From CATQHS01 sp965203375 (lineage in GTDB: Bacteria; Actinomycetota; Acidimicrobiia; Acidimicrobiales; Aldehydirespiratoraceae): a stretch of DNA of 64,000 bases. The stretch covers positions 186,001-250,000 of the forward strand of contig OZ241886.1 of NCBI GenBank assembly GCA_965203375.1. Reading direction: 5' to 3'. Positions 7,895 through 16,112 of this stretch are shown here, piece after piece. Position 1 is the stretch's first letter. Every line of letters starts with the position of its first letter. The translations under genes were made by a program, and so were the position numbers. The notes beneath the pieces were generated by a model, which saw only the letters and a program-made list of their open reading frames with translations, did no database searches and was not told the DNA's origin.

Positions 7895-8435
7895 GGTCTT
7901 TGACTCCTGATCGGCTGGTCTTCTTGATCCAGTAGCGCAAGAACCACCAAATGGGCTCGATGGCAGCTATAGCGACAATAATTGCGATTTCTAGCAGTGC
8001 GGCTTGTGGTGTTGCTAACTGATCGACGATATCGATGGCGAAGGGAAATAAGAATAGTAAAAGTGACACTGAGGTAACAGTTTGGATAGCTTGGACACGT
8101 TCAGCGGTGGAAGCTAAAAATCCATCCATGTATCTTTCGATCATCAGTTGTAGGGTTTTTACAGTTGTTATACGTTCAACACGTGAATAACTAGAGTGGT
8201 ATATTAATATATTGCTACCCTCTGATAATATATCGTTAGATGCAGCCTTCTGAGCTACCCAGGAATCGATATTTATTGGCCATCTAATCGAGATTACTTT
8301 ACGGGAGATGAGGATGAAGGGGAAAAAGATTACTATACCATATTCAAAGCTGATCGGTAAAAAATTTACTATGCTCCAGTAACCTATTATAGTCAACGCA
8401 TATATGGTCAAATGTTTCAGATTACTATGTTTCAT
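7887..8435 (-). CDS. small membrane protein, SIRWP family (copy 1)
   Basis: A 182-residue membrane protein of unknown function. The ATG at 8435 was preferred over an upstream in-frame start because AGGAG sits seven bases before it. Layout: two membrane segments (about 8-50), the motif SIRWPINI, a polar region of about 65 residues containing YSRVERITTVKTLQLMIERYM (about 78-98), then two membrane segments (about 115-165) and a basic end. It is paralogous to the following gene and coupled to it by an 8-nt overlap. Codon use and AT content differ strongly from the surrounding high-GC genes, pointing to transfer. Confidence 0.7.
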   Translation of the reverse strand: MKHSNLKHLTIYALTIIGYWSIVNFLPISFEYGIVIFFPFILISRKVISIRWPINIDSWVAQKAASNDILSEGSNILIYHSSYSRVERITTVKTLQLMIERYMDGFLASTAERVQAIQTVTSVSLLLFLFPFAIDIVDQLATPQAALLEIAIIVAIAAIEPIWWFLRYWIKKTSRSGVKDHE

Positions 8436-8700
8436 TAATGATCTCCTAGTTCGTGGTTCTCCGCATCGTAAAACCAATATACCACTTTCACCAATGAACG
8501 TCTGACAAGTATTCCTAAGAACACCCACTTAAAAATAAGTCTTAGAGCAATAAATCTTAGTGCTTAGATATGTCCGAAGGAAACCAGCCCTGGCCGCGCT
8601 CGGCCACTACCAGCTATGATGCGCTCAGTGACTAGCGAAAACTTGCTTGGGCCTGACATCACGCAGGTTCATCTGGCGGGCCCCAGTTAAGGAGCAGTGC
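8436..8700. other. Divergent intergenic region, AT-rich to GC-rich transition
   Basis: 265 bp between the divergent membrane-protein pair and ridA. The left two-thirds is AT-rich like the island; the last 100 bp returns to the genomic composition. I see no RNA gene or clear terminator. Promoters for both directions must lie here. The right border of the transferred segment probably falls near 8.57 kb. Confidence 0.4.
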
Positions 8701-9078
8701 ATGGCCAGGGAGCGGATTCAAGCCAGCGGGTGCCCGGCGCCGACGGGGTCTTACTCGCAGGGGATCGCGGCCGGTGGCTTCTTGTTCCTGTCGGGCCAGG
8801 GGCCCTTCGACTCGGACGGGAACCTGGTCGACGGCTCCTTCGAGGCCCAGGTGAGGCAGGTGCTGGCCAACCTGGCTGCGGTGGCGGCCGAAGCGGGGCG
8901 GACTCTCGACGACGCGGTCAGGGTCGGGGTCTATCTGCACGACTTGGACGACTTCGACGAGATGGACGCCATCTACCGGGAAGCCTTCCGAGAGCCTCGT
9001 CCGGCCCGAACCACCATCCAGACGCCGCTGCCCGGATTCCGCATCGAGATCGACGCGGTGATCTGGCTCGGAGACTGA
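8701..9078 (+). CDS. RidA/YjgF family enamine-imine deaminase
   Basis: A 125-residue protein of the Rid family, which hydrolyses reactive enamine/imine intermediates from PLP enzymes and amino-acid oxidases. Family residues are in place: Y18 in GSYSQ, R103 in ARTTIQTPLPG, and E116 in RIEIDAV. The start at 8701 is chosen over an in-frame upstream codon because AAGGAG lies six bases before it. A detoxifying role fits the PLP and flavin-dependent amine enzymes elsewhere in the window. It is followed 12 nt later by a lipoprotein gene on the same strand. Confidence 0.9.
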   Translation: MARERIQASGCPAPTGSYSQGIAAGGFLFLSGQGPFDSDGNLVDGSFEAQVRQVLANLAAVAAEAGRTLDDAVRVGVYLHDLDDFDEMDAIYREAFREPRPARTTIQTPLPGFRIEIDAVIWLGD

Positions 9079-9090
9079 AAGGGGGCTCTC

Positions 9091-9705
9091 ATGGCCCGCG
9101 GATTCTCAAAGCGGACCGGGACGCTGGCCGCGGTGCTAGCCGTGGCCGTGCTGGCCGCCGCCTGCTCCAGCGACGACACCGTGGTGACGGAATCGGCGTC
9201 GGAGCCGGCCGCAACGACGGCCGCGGCGGAAACGCCCACCACCACTGCCGCCGCTGAACAGGCGGGCATCGACCGGGACGAGGCGGTCGAGGCCCTGCTC
9301 GGAATGGTGGCGGTCTCCGGCGGGACCGGGGGGCTCTTCTCCGACGACGAGATGCGGTGCTGGGCCGAGGCGACCGTCGATGCCGTCGGGCTCGAGGCGT
9401 TCTCCGGCCTTGAAACGCTCGACCCGGCGACGCTGGCGGGATCGGGCGTCGAGATCAGCGGCGCGGAGGCGATGCAGGATCAGGACATGTGGGCGTCGTG
9501 CATCGACGGCCGCGAGCGTCTCCGCCAACTCCTGACTGAAGGCATGGGCAACGAGGCGGGCGATTGCGTGGCCGACGCGGCCGCCGAGGAGCTGGCCTAC
9601 GAGGTGGCGGTGGCGCCGTTTCTGTTCGACCAGCCCCTCAGCCCCGAAACCGAGGCCGCGTACTACCAGCTCCTAGACGACTGCGAAGTCGAAGGCCTCG
9701 GATAG
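9091..9705 (+). CDS. secreted lipoprotein, unknown function
   Basis: A 204-residue protein with a lipoprotein signal peptide: basic start, hydrophobic core, and lipobox LAAAC with the lipidated cysteine at 25. An Ala/Thr/Glu-rich linker to about residue 55 follows, then an acidic globular part with three cysteines (in MRCWAE, WASCIDG and GDCVADAA) that could form disulfides, and a fourth near the end (DDCEVEG). I do not recognise the family. It is likely anchored to the outer face of the membrane and co-transcribed with ridA. Confidence 0.75.
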   Translation: MARGFSKRTGTLAAVLAVAVLAAACSSDDTVVTESASEPAATTAAAETPTTTAAAEQAGIDRDEAVEALLGMVAVSGGTGGLFSDDEMRCWAEATVDAVGLEAFSGLETLDPATLAGSGVEISGAEAMQDQDMWASCIDGRERLRQLLTEGMGNEAGDCVADAAAEELAYEVAVAPFLFDQPLSPETEAAYYQLLDDCEVEGLG

Positions 9706-9715
9706 GGGGGTCAGG

Positions 9716-9988
9716 TCAGGGGTCGGGGGCGAGGGCGGCGCAGTGGCGGCGGACTAGGCGGAGCTGCTCGGTGAGCCCCAGTTCGGAGTCGGGGCGGCGG
9801 AGGTTGCGGTCGCGCCGGTCGCGGGTGCGGAGATAGACGTCGGCCACCTCGGGGGCGCAGAAGGGCCGGGGCTCGCCGTCGATGTCCTCCAGCCACACAT
9901 GGCGGGGGACGTTCTTGCCGCAGTACTCGCAGTTGTACACGTCGAAGGACAGGTACATGGGCTCGCGCTCGATCCAGCGCCCGGTCAC
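9716..9988 (-). CDS. small Cys-containing protein coupled to hydantoinase B
   Basis: A 90-residue protein whose GTG start overlaps the hyuB stop (GTGA). It contains NCEYCGKNVPRHVWLED and a later cysteine in PRPFCAPEV, a possible zinc-binding C-x2-C plus C site, then a highly charged Arg-rich C-terminus. Small metal-binding subunits accompany some hydantoinase/acetone-carboxylase relatives, so it may be an accessory subunit. I cannot name it. A second GTGAC-GGGC motif 29 bp upstream, inside hyuB, looks like a duplicate of its start region. Confidence 0.65.
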   Translation of the reverse strand: MTGRWIEREPMYLSFDVYNCEYCGKNVPRHVWLEDIDGEPRPFCAPEVADVYLRTRDRRDRNLRRPDSELGLTEQLRLVRRHCAALAPDP

Positions 9989-11769
9989 CGCCCGGACCTC
10001 CCCCGCGTGCCCGTCACCGTCCACTCGCCGTTGGCCCGGGCCACCTCCACGCCGTAGGAGTCCCCGGCGGCGGCCGGGGTGACCAGGCCCTCGGCCACGT
10101 CGGCCAGCACCCGCTCCGGCTCCCGGTCCAGGGGGTCGCCCAGCCCGCCCCCGCCGGGGGCCACCAGCCTCACCTGATCCCCCCGCCGCAGAACGACGTT
10201 GGAGAACTTCGACGGCGACATGGTGCCGAAGACCTCCGAGAAGGTCCGCCACTCGCCGGCACCGGCGGGGCGCACGTAGATCCCGCTGTTGCGGCCGGGC
10301 CGGCCGCCGTGGAGCCCGAAGGGGTCCACCAGCATCCGGTTGAACAGGGCGCTGACGGTGATCTCGTCGGCGTCGATGGTGAGTATCCGCTCCATGCCCA
10401 GCCCGCCCCGGTTCCGGCCCGGGCCGCCGGAGTCCTCCAGCAGCCGGTAGGACTCGACCCGGATCGGGTAGCGGCTCTCGAACACCTCCACCGGGGTGTT
10501 GCGGCAGTTGCCGTTGATCACGATGATCTGGCTGTTGCCGTCCTTGCCCGGGCGGCCGCCCCAGCCGATCCCCTCGAAGTGGAAGTGGGAGTACAGCTCG
10601 CCGGTGTCAGGGTGGGCACCGCCGAACAGGAAGCAGCAGGAGGTGCCGCCCAGCGAGGCGGGGATGCGGTCGGGCAGGGCGTCGGCCAGGGCCCCGAAGA
10701 TGATGTCGGTGATGCGGGGGCTGACCTCGGTGTTGCCGCCCACCAGCGCGGCGGGGAACTCGCAGTTCACGATGGTGCCGGGCGGGGCCACGATGTTGAT
10801 GGGCCGATAGCAGCCCTGGTTGCGGGGGATGGTCGGGTCGGTGATGTGCAAAAAGGCGTTGTAGACCGCGGAGGCGGTCACCGCGTAGGTGGCGTTCATC
10901 GGGCCCGCGGCCTGGGGCGACGAGCCGGTGAAGTCGCAGGTGACGGCGTCGCCGTCCACCACCACGTCGCAGCGGATGGTGTAGTCGCCCTCGACCACGC
11001 CGTCGTCTTCGATCACGTCGGAGAAGGAGTACTCGCCGTCGGGGATCTGGGAGATCTCCTCGGCCATGCGGCGCTCGGCGATGCGGATCAGGTCCTCGGT
11101 GGCGGTGCGGAAGGTGTCGAGGCCGTAGGTCTCGATCAGGCTGGTGAGGCGGCGCTCGGCCACGGTGAGCGACCCGATCATGGCCATCAGGTCGCCGTAG
11201 GTCACCTTGGGGGTGCGGTGGTTGGCGAAGAGTATCTTCCAGACGTCCTCTTGGTCCTCGCCCTCCCGCTGCAGCCACAGCGGGGGGAGCCGCAGGCCCT
11301 CCTGGAAGATGTCGGTGGCGTCGCCGGCCAGCCCGCCGGGGGCCTTGGCCCCGGGCTCGGCCAGATGGGCGCAGTTGGCCACGAAGGCCACGATCTCGCC
11401 CTCGTGGAACACCGCCTTGAGCAGGGTGTGCTCGGGGATGTGGCCGCTGCCCCGGTAGGGGTCGTTCATGACGATCACGTCGCCGGGCCGATAGACGTCG
11501 GCGCCCAGCTCGTCGATCATCCACTCCACCGTGAACTTGATGGTGCCGATCTGGGACGGGCAGAACTCGGCCTGGGCGATCATGCGCCCTCGCTTGTCGA
11601 ACAGGACGCAGGAGAAGTCGAGCGACTCGTTGAACATGGGCGAGTAGGCGGTGCGCATCATGGCCAGGCCCATCTCCCGGCAGGTGGTGGCCAGATAGTT
11701 GTCGATGACCGTGAGCGTGACCTGATCGACCCGCAGGTCAGCGGCGGCGTGGGCCGGTTCGGCGCCCAT
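9985..11769 (-). CDS. hyuB: N-methylhydantoinase B / HyuB-type subunit
   Basis: A 594-residue protein of the HyuB/oxoprolinase-B family, which with HyuA performs ATP-dependent cyclic amide hydrolysis or related carboxylation-type reactions. Typical stretches are visible: TCREMGLAMMRTAYSPMFNE, VIVMNDPYRGSGHIPEH and GGNTEVSPRITD. ATG 11769 was chosen because GGGGAGG precedes it by seven bases; the extra residues upstream have no family character. It is linked to hyuA through a 13-codon bridge ORF flanked by 21-bp direct repeats, and to the next gene by GTGA. The substrate (hydantoin, N-methylhydantoin, 5-oxoproline or other) cannot be set from sequence. Confidence 0.88.
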   Translation of the reverse strand: MGAEPAHAAADLRVDQVTLTVIDNYLATTCREMGLAMMRTAYSPMFNESLDFSCVLFDKRGRMIAQAEFCPSQIGTIKFTVEWMIDELGADVYRPGDVIVMNDPYRGSGHIPEHTLLKAVFHEGEIVAFVANCAHLAEPGAKAPGGLAGDATDIFQEGLRLPPLWLQREGEDQEDVWKILFANHRTPKVTYGDLMAMIGSLTVAERRLTSLIETYGLDTFRTATEDLIRIAERRMAEEISQIPDGEYSFSDVIEDDGVVEGDYTIRCDVVVDGDAVTCDFTGSSPQAAGPMNATYAVTASAVYNAFLHITDPTIPRNQGCYRPINIVAPPGTIVNCEFPAALVGGNTEVSPRITDIIFGALADALPDRIPASLGGTSCCFLFGGAHPDTGELYSHFHFEGIGWGGRPGKDGNSQIIVINGNCRNTPVEVFESRYPIRVESYRLLEDSGGPGRNRGGLGMERILTIDADEITVSALFNRMLVDPFGLHGGRPGRNSGIYVRPAGAGEWRTFSEVFGTMSPSKFSNVVLRRGDQVRLVAPGGGGLGDPLDREPERVLADVAEGLVTPAAAGDSYGVEVARANGEWTVTGTRGRSGR

Positions 11770-11822
11770 CAGCCCGCCTCCCCGGTCGGATCGTTCCAAC
11801 GGGCGCCCATCAGCCCGCCTCC
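11761..11822 (-). repeat. 21-bp direct repeats enclosing a 13-codon bridge ORF (hyuA-hyuB)
   Basis: A perfect 21-bp repeat lies at 11761-11781 and 11802-11822, period 41. Each copy carries CTGATGG on the minus strand. The upstream copy overlaps the hyuA stop with an ATG (TGATG). That ATG opens 13 codons (MGARWNDPTGEAG), ending at TGA 11771-11769, which overlaps the hyuB ATG (TGATG). Coupling is therefore relayed through the mini-ORF. The bases between the copies are not themselves repeated. Confidence 0.8.
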
Positions 11823-13858
11823 AGCACCAGCACATCGCGGTCGGTGCGCCGCACGGCCATGCCCGGCTCGACGACGGTGGTGGAGCCGTCCTCGGTGACG
11901 ATCACCGGGCCGTCGATCACCTCGTCCACCGGCAGGGACGCCCGGCGCACCAGCCTGGTCTCCGCCCGGCCGGCGCCGCTGAAGAACACCTCCCGGTGTC
12001 GGTGATCGTCGGAACCGGCCGGCGCCGCCCGGGCCAGCTCGGGATGGGGGATGGCCCCCACCGCGGTCACCCGGAAGCTGATCATCTCGATGACCGCGTC
12101 GCGGATCACGTAGTCGTACATGCTCTCGTGCTCGGCGTTGAAGGCGGCATACGCCCGGTCGAGCTGCTCCTGGGCCGAGGCCGCGGTCAGCTTCGAGCCG
12201 ATGGGCGGCACCTCCACCTCGGTCTCGTAGTTCTGGCCCAGGTAGCGCATGTTGATGGCGTATCGCAGTTCCGGCTCGCCGTCGAACCCCTGGGCCCGGA
12301 GCTCGGCCGCCGCGGCCGCGGCGATGGCGTCGAAGCGGGCGATCACCTCGGAGGCCGCCACCCGGTCGGACCGGTAGCCCTGGGTCCACAGCTTGTCGAC
12401 CCGGAGGTCGCCCAGCAGCAGGCCCAGGGCGGCGAAGCTGCCCGGATAGGGCGGGACGACCACCCGGGGGATGCCCAGCTTGCGGGCGATGGCGGCGGCG
12501 TGGAGCGGTCCGGCCCCGCCGAAGGCCAGCAGGGCGAAGCGGCGGGGGTCGTGGCCCCGCTCGATGCTGACCATGCGGATGGCGTTGGCCATGTTCTCGT
12601 TGGCGATCTCCACCACCGAGTGGGCCAGCTCCTCCGCCGACATGCCCAGCGGGTCGGCCATGGCCTCTGCGGCTGCGGCGGCCGCGGCTTCGTCGAGCTG
12701 CATCCGACCGCCGAGGAAGTACTCGGGGTCCAGGCGGCCCAGCACCAGGTTGGCGTCGGTGAGCGTGAAGTCCTCCCCGCCCGACCCGTAGCAGATGGGG
12801 CCGGGATCGGCCCCGGCGCTGTGGGGGCCGACCTGGAGGAACCCGCCGGCGTTGACCCAGGCGATCGACCCTCCGCCCGCGCCGACGGTTCCGATGTCGA
12901 TCAGCGGCACGGACGCGGGTATGCCCCACTCGATCTCGTAGGAGGTGGTGTAGCCGGCCCGCCCGCCCAGGATCAGGCTCACGTCGGCGCTGGTGCCGCC
13001 CACGTCTAGGGTCACCAGGTTGTCGAGGCCCATCAGACCGGCGATGTGCTCGGACGCCACCGCCCCCCCGGCCGGGCCCGACATCACCAGGTGGACGGGG
13101 TGGCCGGCCGCGGCCGAGGCGGCCATGAGCCCGCCGTTCGACTTCATCATGGCCCAGTTGACGTCGATGCCCGCTTCGCCCAGCCCGGTCTCGAGGCTGC
13201 CCACGTAGCGCTGCATGAGCGGCTTCACGTAGGCGTCGGCGATGGTGGTGCTCGACCTCTCGTACTCGCGCCAGATGGGGGCCACCTCATGGGACACCGA
13301 CAGCGGCAGGCCGCCGAAGCGGCGGCGCAGCTCGGCGGCGAGGCGCTCCTCGTGGGCCGTGTTCAGGTAAGAGAAGAGCAGGCAGACGGCGATGGCCTCG
13401 GGCTCGATCTCGGCGATCCGGTCGCACAGCTCGTCGATGGCCTCGGGTTCGAGTCCGACCAGCACCTCGCCGCGGGCGTCCATCCGCTCCCTCACCCCCA
13501 GGCAGTGGCGGCGGCTCTGAAGCAGCGGCCGGGGCTTGTCCCAGGACAGGTCGTAGAGGTGCTGGCGGTTGACCCGCTGGATATAGGGGATGTCCTCGTG
13601 CCCGGCCGTACACACGAAGGCCACCCGGGCCCCGGCCCGCTGGATCAGGGCGTTGGTGGCCACGGTGGTGCCGTGGACCAGGAAGTCGATCTCTTCGGGC
13701 GGGGCGCTCGACTCTCGGATCGAGGCGATGAACGCCTCGGTGGGCGCTTTGGGCGTGGAGGCCACCTTCAGCGACGTGACCGAGCCGGTGTCGGCATCGA
13801 AGCAGATCAGGTCGGTGAAGGTTCCGCCGGTGTCGATGCCGATCCGCTTGGATGCCAC
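11810..13858 (-). CDS. hyuA: N-methylhydantoinase A / HyuA-type ATPase subunit
   Basis: A 682-residue ATP-binding subunit of the hydantoinase/oxoprolinase family. The N-terminal phosphate motif IGIDTGGTFTDLICFD, the middle VMSGPAGGAVASEHIAG, VTLDVGGTSADVSLI and GVGAGGGSIAW-like loops are those of the acetate-kinase-like fold. The C-terminal domain (about 510-680) is complete. GTG 13858 has GGGAG seven bases upstream. It stands after an SDR gene on the same strand with a 64-nt gap, and is coupled to hyuB through a bridge ORF. Works with HyuB in the cytoplasm. Confidence 0.9.
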   Translation of the reverse strand: MASKRIGIDTGGTFTDLICFDADTGSVTSLKVASTPKAPTEAFIASIRESSAPPEEIDFLVHGTTVATNALIQRAGARVAFVCTAGHEDIPYIQRVNRQHLYDLSWDKPRPLLQSRRHCLGVRERMDARGEVLVGLEPEAIDELCDRIAEIEPEAIAVCLLFSYLNTAHEERLAAELRRRFGGLPLSVSHEVAPIWREYERSSTTIADAYVKPLMQRYVGSLETGLGEAGIDVNWAMMKSNGGLMAASAAAGHPVHLVMSGPAGGAVASEHIAGLMGLDNLVTLDVGGTSADVSLILGGRAGYTTSYEIEWGIPASVPLIDIGTVGAGGGSIAWVNAGGFLQVGPHSAGADPGPICYGSGGEDFTLTDANLVLGRLDPEYFLGGRMQLDEAAAAAAAEAMADPLGMSAEELAHSVVEIANENMANAIRMVSIERGHDPRRFALLAFGGAGPLHAAAIARKLGIPRVVVPPYPGSFAALGLLLGDLRVDKLWTQGYRSDRVAASEVIARFDAIAAAAAAELRAQGFDGEPELRYAINMRYLGQNYETEVEVPPIGSKLTAASAQEQLDRAYAAFNAEHESMYDYVIRDAVIEMISFRVTAVGAIPHPELARAAPAGSDDHRHREVFFSGAGRAETRLVRRASLPVDEVIDGPVIVTEDGSTTVVEPGMAVRRTDRDVLVLEAG

Positions 13859-13922
13859 CAGCTCTCCCGGTTCGCCCTTTGCACGCTGGACCGGATCATA
13901 CAGCTCCGCCCTTGAGCGGGTT

Positions 13923-14723
13923 TCAGGGGCGGGACATCAGGCCTCCGTCTACGGGGAGGGCGGCGCCGGTGATGAAGGAGGCGTCGTCGGAGATCAGGAA
14001 GGCGGCTGCGGCGGCTACTTCGTCGGGGCGGCCCAGGCGGCCCAGGGGGTGCAGGGCGGTTATCTGGGCCCGGGCGGTGCTGGGATCGGCTTGGCCGGCT
14101 ATGTAGTCGGTGAGCTGGTCGGTGACGATGAATCCGGGCTCGATGCAGTTGACCCTGATGTTGTCGGGGGCGTAGTCGATGGCCATCTGCTTGGTCAGGG
14201 CCAGGACCGCGCCCTTGGAGGCGCAGTAGGCGGCGTCGTGGGAGAAGCCGACGTGGGCGGCCACCGAGCCGATGTTGACGATGCTGCCCGAGCCCGCGGC
14301 CCGCAGATGGGTTATGCAGTGGCGGGCGGTGTGGAAGATGCTGCGCAGGTTGGTGTCGAACAGGTCGTCGTACTGCTCGTCGGTGGTGTCGGCCGCGGTT
14401 CTCAGCAGGCCGATGGCCGCGTTGTTCACCACCGCGTCCAGCCGCCCGAAGTGCTCGACGCCGGCCTCCACCGCGCTGCCCACCGAGGTCGCGTCTCGGA
14501 CATCGGCGGCCACCGGCAGCAGCGATCCCTCGGGCAGGCCCCAAGTCTCAGCCGGGTCCGGGTTGCGGCTCAGGGCGATCACCTTGGCCCCCTCGGCGGC
14601 CAGCCGCTCGGCGATGGCCCGGCCGATGCCCCGGCTGGCCCCGGTCACCAGCGCCACCCGTCCGCTCAGCCGTTGGCCCGGGTCGGACCCGGTTCCCGTA
14701 TAGGTTCGCGTTTCTGGTGCCAT
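13923..14723 (-). CDS. SDR-family oxidoreductase
   Basis: A 266-residue classical short-chain dehydrogenase: nucleotide motif TGASRGIGRA, NNAAIG, and the catalytic serine in NIGSVA followed by YCASK. The C-terminal GAALPVDGG is typical. ATG 14723 is preferred because GGAGG lies just upstream; 12 more residues are possible from a further start. Likely reduces or oxidises an alcohol/ketone intermediate; no specific substrate is visible. It leads the SDR-hyuA-hyuB-90aa operon and is divergent from the PLP enzyme. Its 5' region overlaps a duplicated segment described separately. Confidence 0.85.
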   Translation of the reverse strand: MAPETRTYTGTGSDPGQRLSGRVALVTGASRGIGRAIAERLAAEGAKVIALSRNPDPAETWGLPEGSLLPVAADVRDATSVGSAVEAGVEHFGRLDAVVNNAAIGLLRTAADTTDEQYDDLFDTNLRSIFHTARHCITHLRAAGSGSIVNIGSVAAHVGFSHDAAYCASKGAVLALTKQMAIDYAPDNIRVNCIEPGFIVTDQLTDYIAGQADPSTARAQITALHPLGRLGRPDEVAAAAAFLISDDASFITGAALPVDGGLMSRP

Positions 14724-14729
14724 GCCCGC

Positions 14730-14832
14730 CTCCGAATCGACTCCCCCGGATGATCTCACCCCGCACTCTGCTCGCCCTAGTGGGCCAGCCGATCAAGGCT
14801 CCGAATCGATTCCCCGGATGATCCCACCCCGC
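14730..14832 (+). repeat. Duplicated start region with 23-codon bridge ORF before PLP enzyme
   Basis: Bases 14730-14764 and 14799-14832 are near-identical 34-35 bp copies. Copy 1 carries ATG 14750, which opens 23 codons (MISPRTLLALVGQPIKAPNR and on) to TGA 14819-14821. That TGA overlaps ATG 14818 of copy 2 (ATGA), the likely start of the next gene. Start spacing is 68 bp. Here no gene lies upstream on the same strand, so the mini-ORF acts as a leader. Confidence 0.7.
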
Positions 14833-16095
14833 GCCGCTTCGGTCGATCCGGGCCGGATGTACAAGGGCTGGCCGCCGGGCGTCGAGCCAGTCGAGGTTGA
14901 ACCCGGGCGGGGGCCGCGGCTGAACCTGTTCGACAGCGGGTTTCTGTTCCCGGTGGCCGCCATCTCAGCCCCCGACCTCGACCACAACCTGGCGGTGGTG
15001 AGCCGCTTCTGCGCCGAGCGCGGCGTCTCGCTGGCCCCCCACGGCAAGACGACCATGTCGCCGGAGATCATCGCCCGCCAACTCGACGCCGGGGCGTGGG
15101 CCATCACCGCCGCCACCGCCAGCCAGGCCCGGGTGATGCGGGCCTGCGGGGTGAAGCGGGTGCTGATCGCCCACCAGCTCGTCGACCCCGCCGCGGTCCG
15201 CTGGACCTTCGACGAGCTGGCCGCTGATCCGCAAGCAGAGATTCTGGCCCTGGTCGATTCGATCGAAGCGGTGGAGGCGATGGAGCGAGCCCTCAGCGGC
15301 CGGGGCGAGGGGCGGCCCATCGACATGCTGGTCGAACTGGGCGCCCGCCGGGGCCGGACCGGCTGCCGCAGCATCGACGAGGCGGTCGAGGTCGCGAGCC
15401 GGGCGGCGGCGTCGAACCGGCTCCGGCTGGTGGGGGCCGAAGCCTATGAGGGGGTCCTGCACCGGTCCGACGGGAATTTCGAAGCGGTCGACGAGCTGCT
15501 GGGCGGGCTGCGCGAGCTGGTGGGCCGCCTCGACGGCCGGGGGATGTTCGATCATCTCGACGAGATCGTCGTCACCGCCGGGGGCAGCACCTACCCGGAC
15601 CGGGTGGTGGCCCTCCTCGGCGGCCAGTGGGCGGCGTCGAAACCGGTGAGGCTGGTGATCCGGCCCGGTTGCTACGTGACCCACGACTCGCGCCACTACG
15701 AGGAGTTCGGCCCGTTCGGAACTCGGCCGCCGATGGCCGACTGCCCGCGATTGCGGCCGGCCCTGACTGTCTGGTCCTACGTCGTGTCGCGGCCCGAGCC
15801 CGGCCTGGCCCTGCTCGGGTTCGGCAAACGCGACGCCTCCTATGACGTCGACCTCCCCGTGCCGGTGACGGTCAGGCGGGATGGACGAATGGAGCCTCTG
15901 AGCGGGGAGCTGGAGGCGTTCCGGCTGGACGACCAGCACGCCTACGCCAAGGTGGCAGCCGGTTTCGACCTAGCCGTCGGCGATGTGGTGGGCTGCGGCA
16001 TCTCCCACCCCTGCACCACCTTCGAGCGCTGGCGGGCCATGCCCCTGGTAGACGAGCACTTCGACATCCTCGGCGCAGTGCGAACCTTCTTCTGA
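14818..16095 (+). CDS. D-threonine aldolase / D-serine deaminase-like PLP enzyme
   Basis: A 425-residue fold-type III PLP protein of the alanine-racemase N-terminal family. The likely Schiff-base lysine lies in SLAPHGKTTMSP; VELGARRGRTGCR and VTAGGSTYP are barrel loops. The C-terminal domain (D-serine dehydratase-like) ends with GCGISHPCTTFERW, which holds the His-x2-Cys zinc site known in this family. ATG 14818 is supported by the ATGA overlap with the upstream mini-ORF; ATG 14857 is an alternative. It probably cleaves or deaminates a D-beta-hydroxy amino acid. A DapA-family lyase follows 17 nt downstream. Confidence 0.82.
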   Translation: MIPPRAASVDPGRMYKGWPPGVEPVEVEPGRGPRLNLFDSGFLFPVAAISAPDLDHNLAVVSRFCAERGVSLAPHGKTTMSPEIIARQLDAGAWAITAATASQARVMRACGVKRVLIAHQLVDPAAVRWTFDELAADPQAEILALVDSIEAVEAMERALSGRGEGRPIDMLVELGARRGRTGCRSIDEAVEVASRAAASNRLRLVGAEAYEGVLHRSDGNFEAVDELLGGLRELVGRLDGRGMFDHLDEIVVTAGGSTYPDRVVALLGGQWAASKPVRLVIRPGCYVTHDSRHYEEFGPFGTRPPMADCPRLRPALTVWSYVVSRPEPGLALLGFGKRDASYDVDLPVPVTVRRDGRMEPLSGELEAFRLDDQHAYAKVAAGFDLAVGDVVGCGISHPCTTFERWRAMPLVDEHFDILGAVRTFF

Positions 16096-16112
16096 GCCCT
16101 ACCATCGCGGCT

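Noticed and set aside
9716..10252. 178-residue protein from a long minus-strand frame
   Set aside because: The first 88 residues are the hyuB gene in another frame. The real start is GTG 9988, which overlaps the hyuB stop.
10309..11898. 529-codon plus-strand frame over the hydantoinase genes
   Set aside because: It is antisense to hyuB, of Gly/Val/Asp/His-rich composition typical of shadow frames in high-GC DNA, with no recognisable domain.
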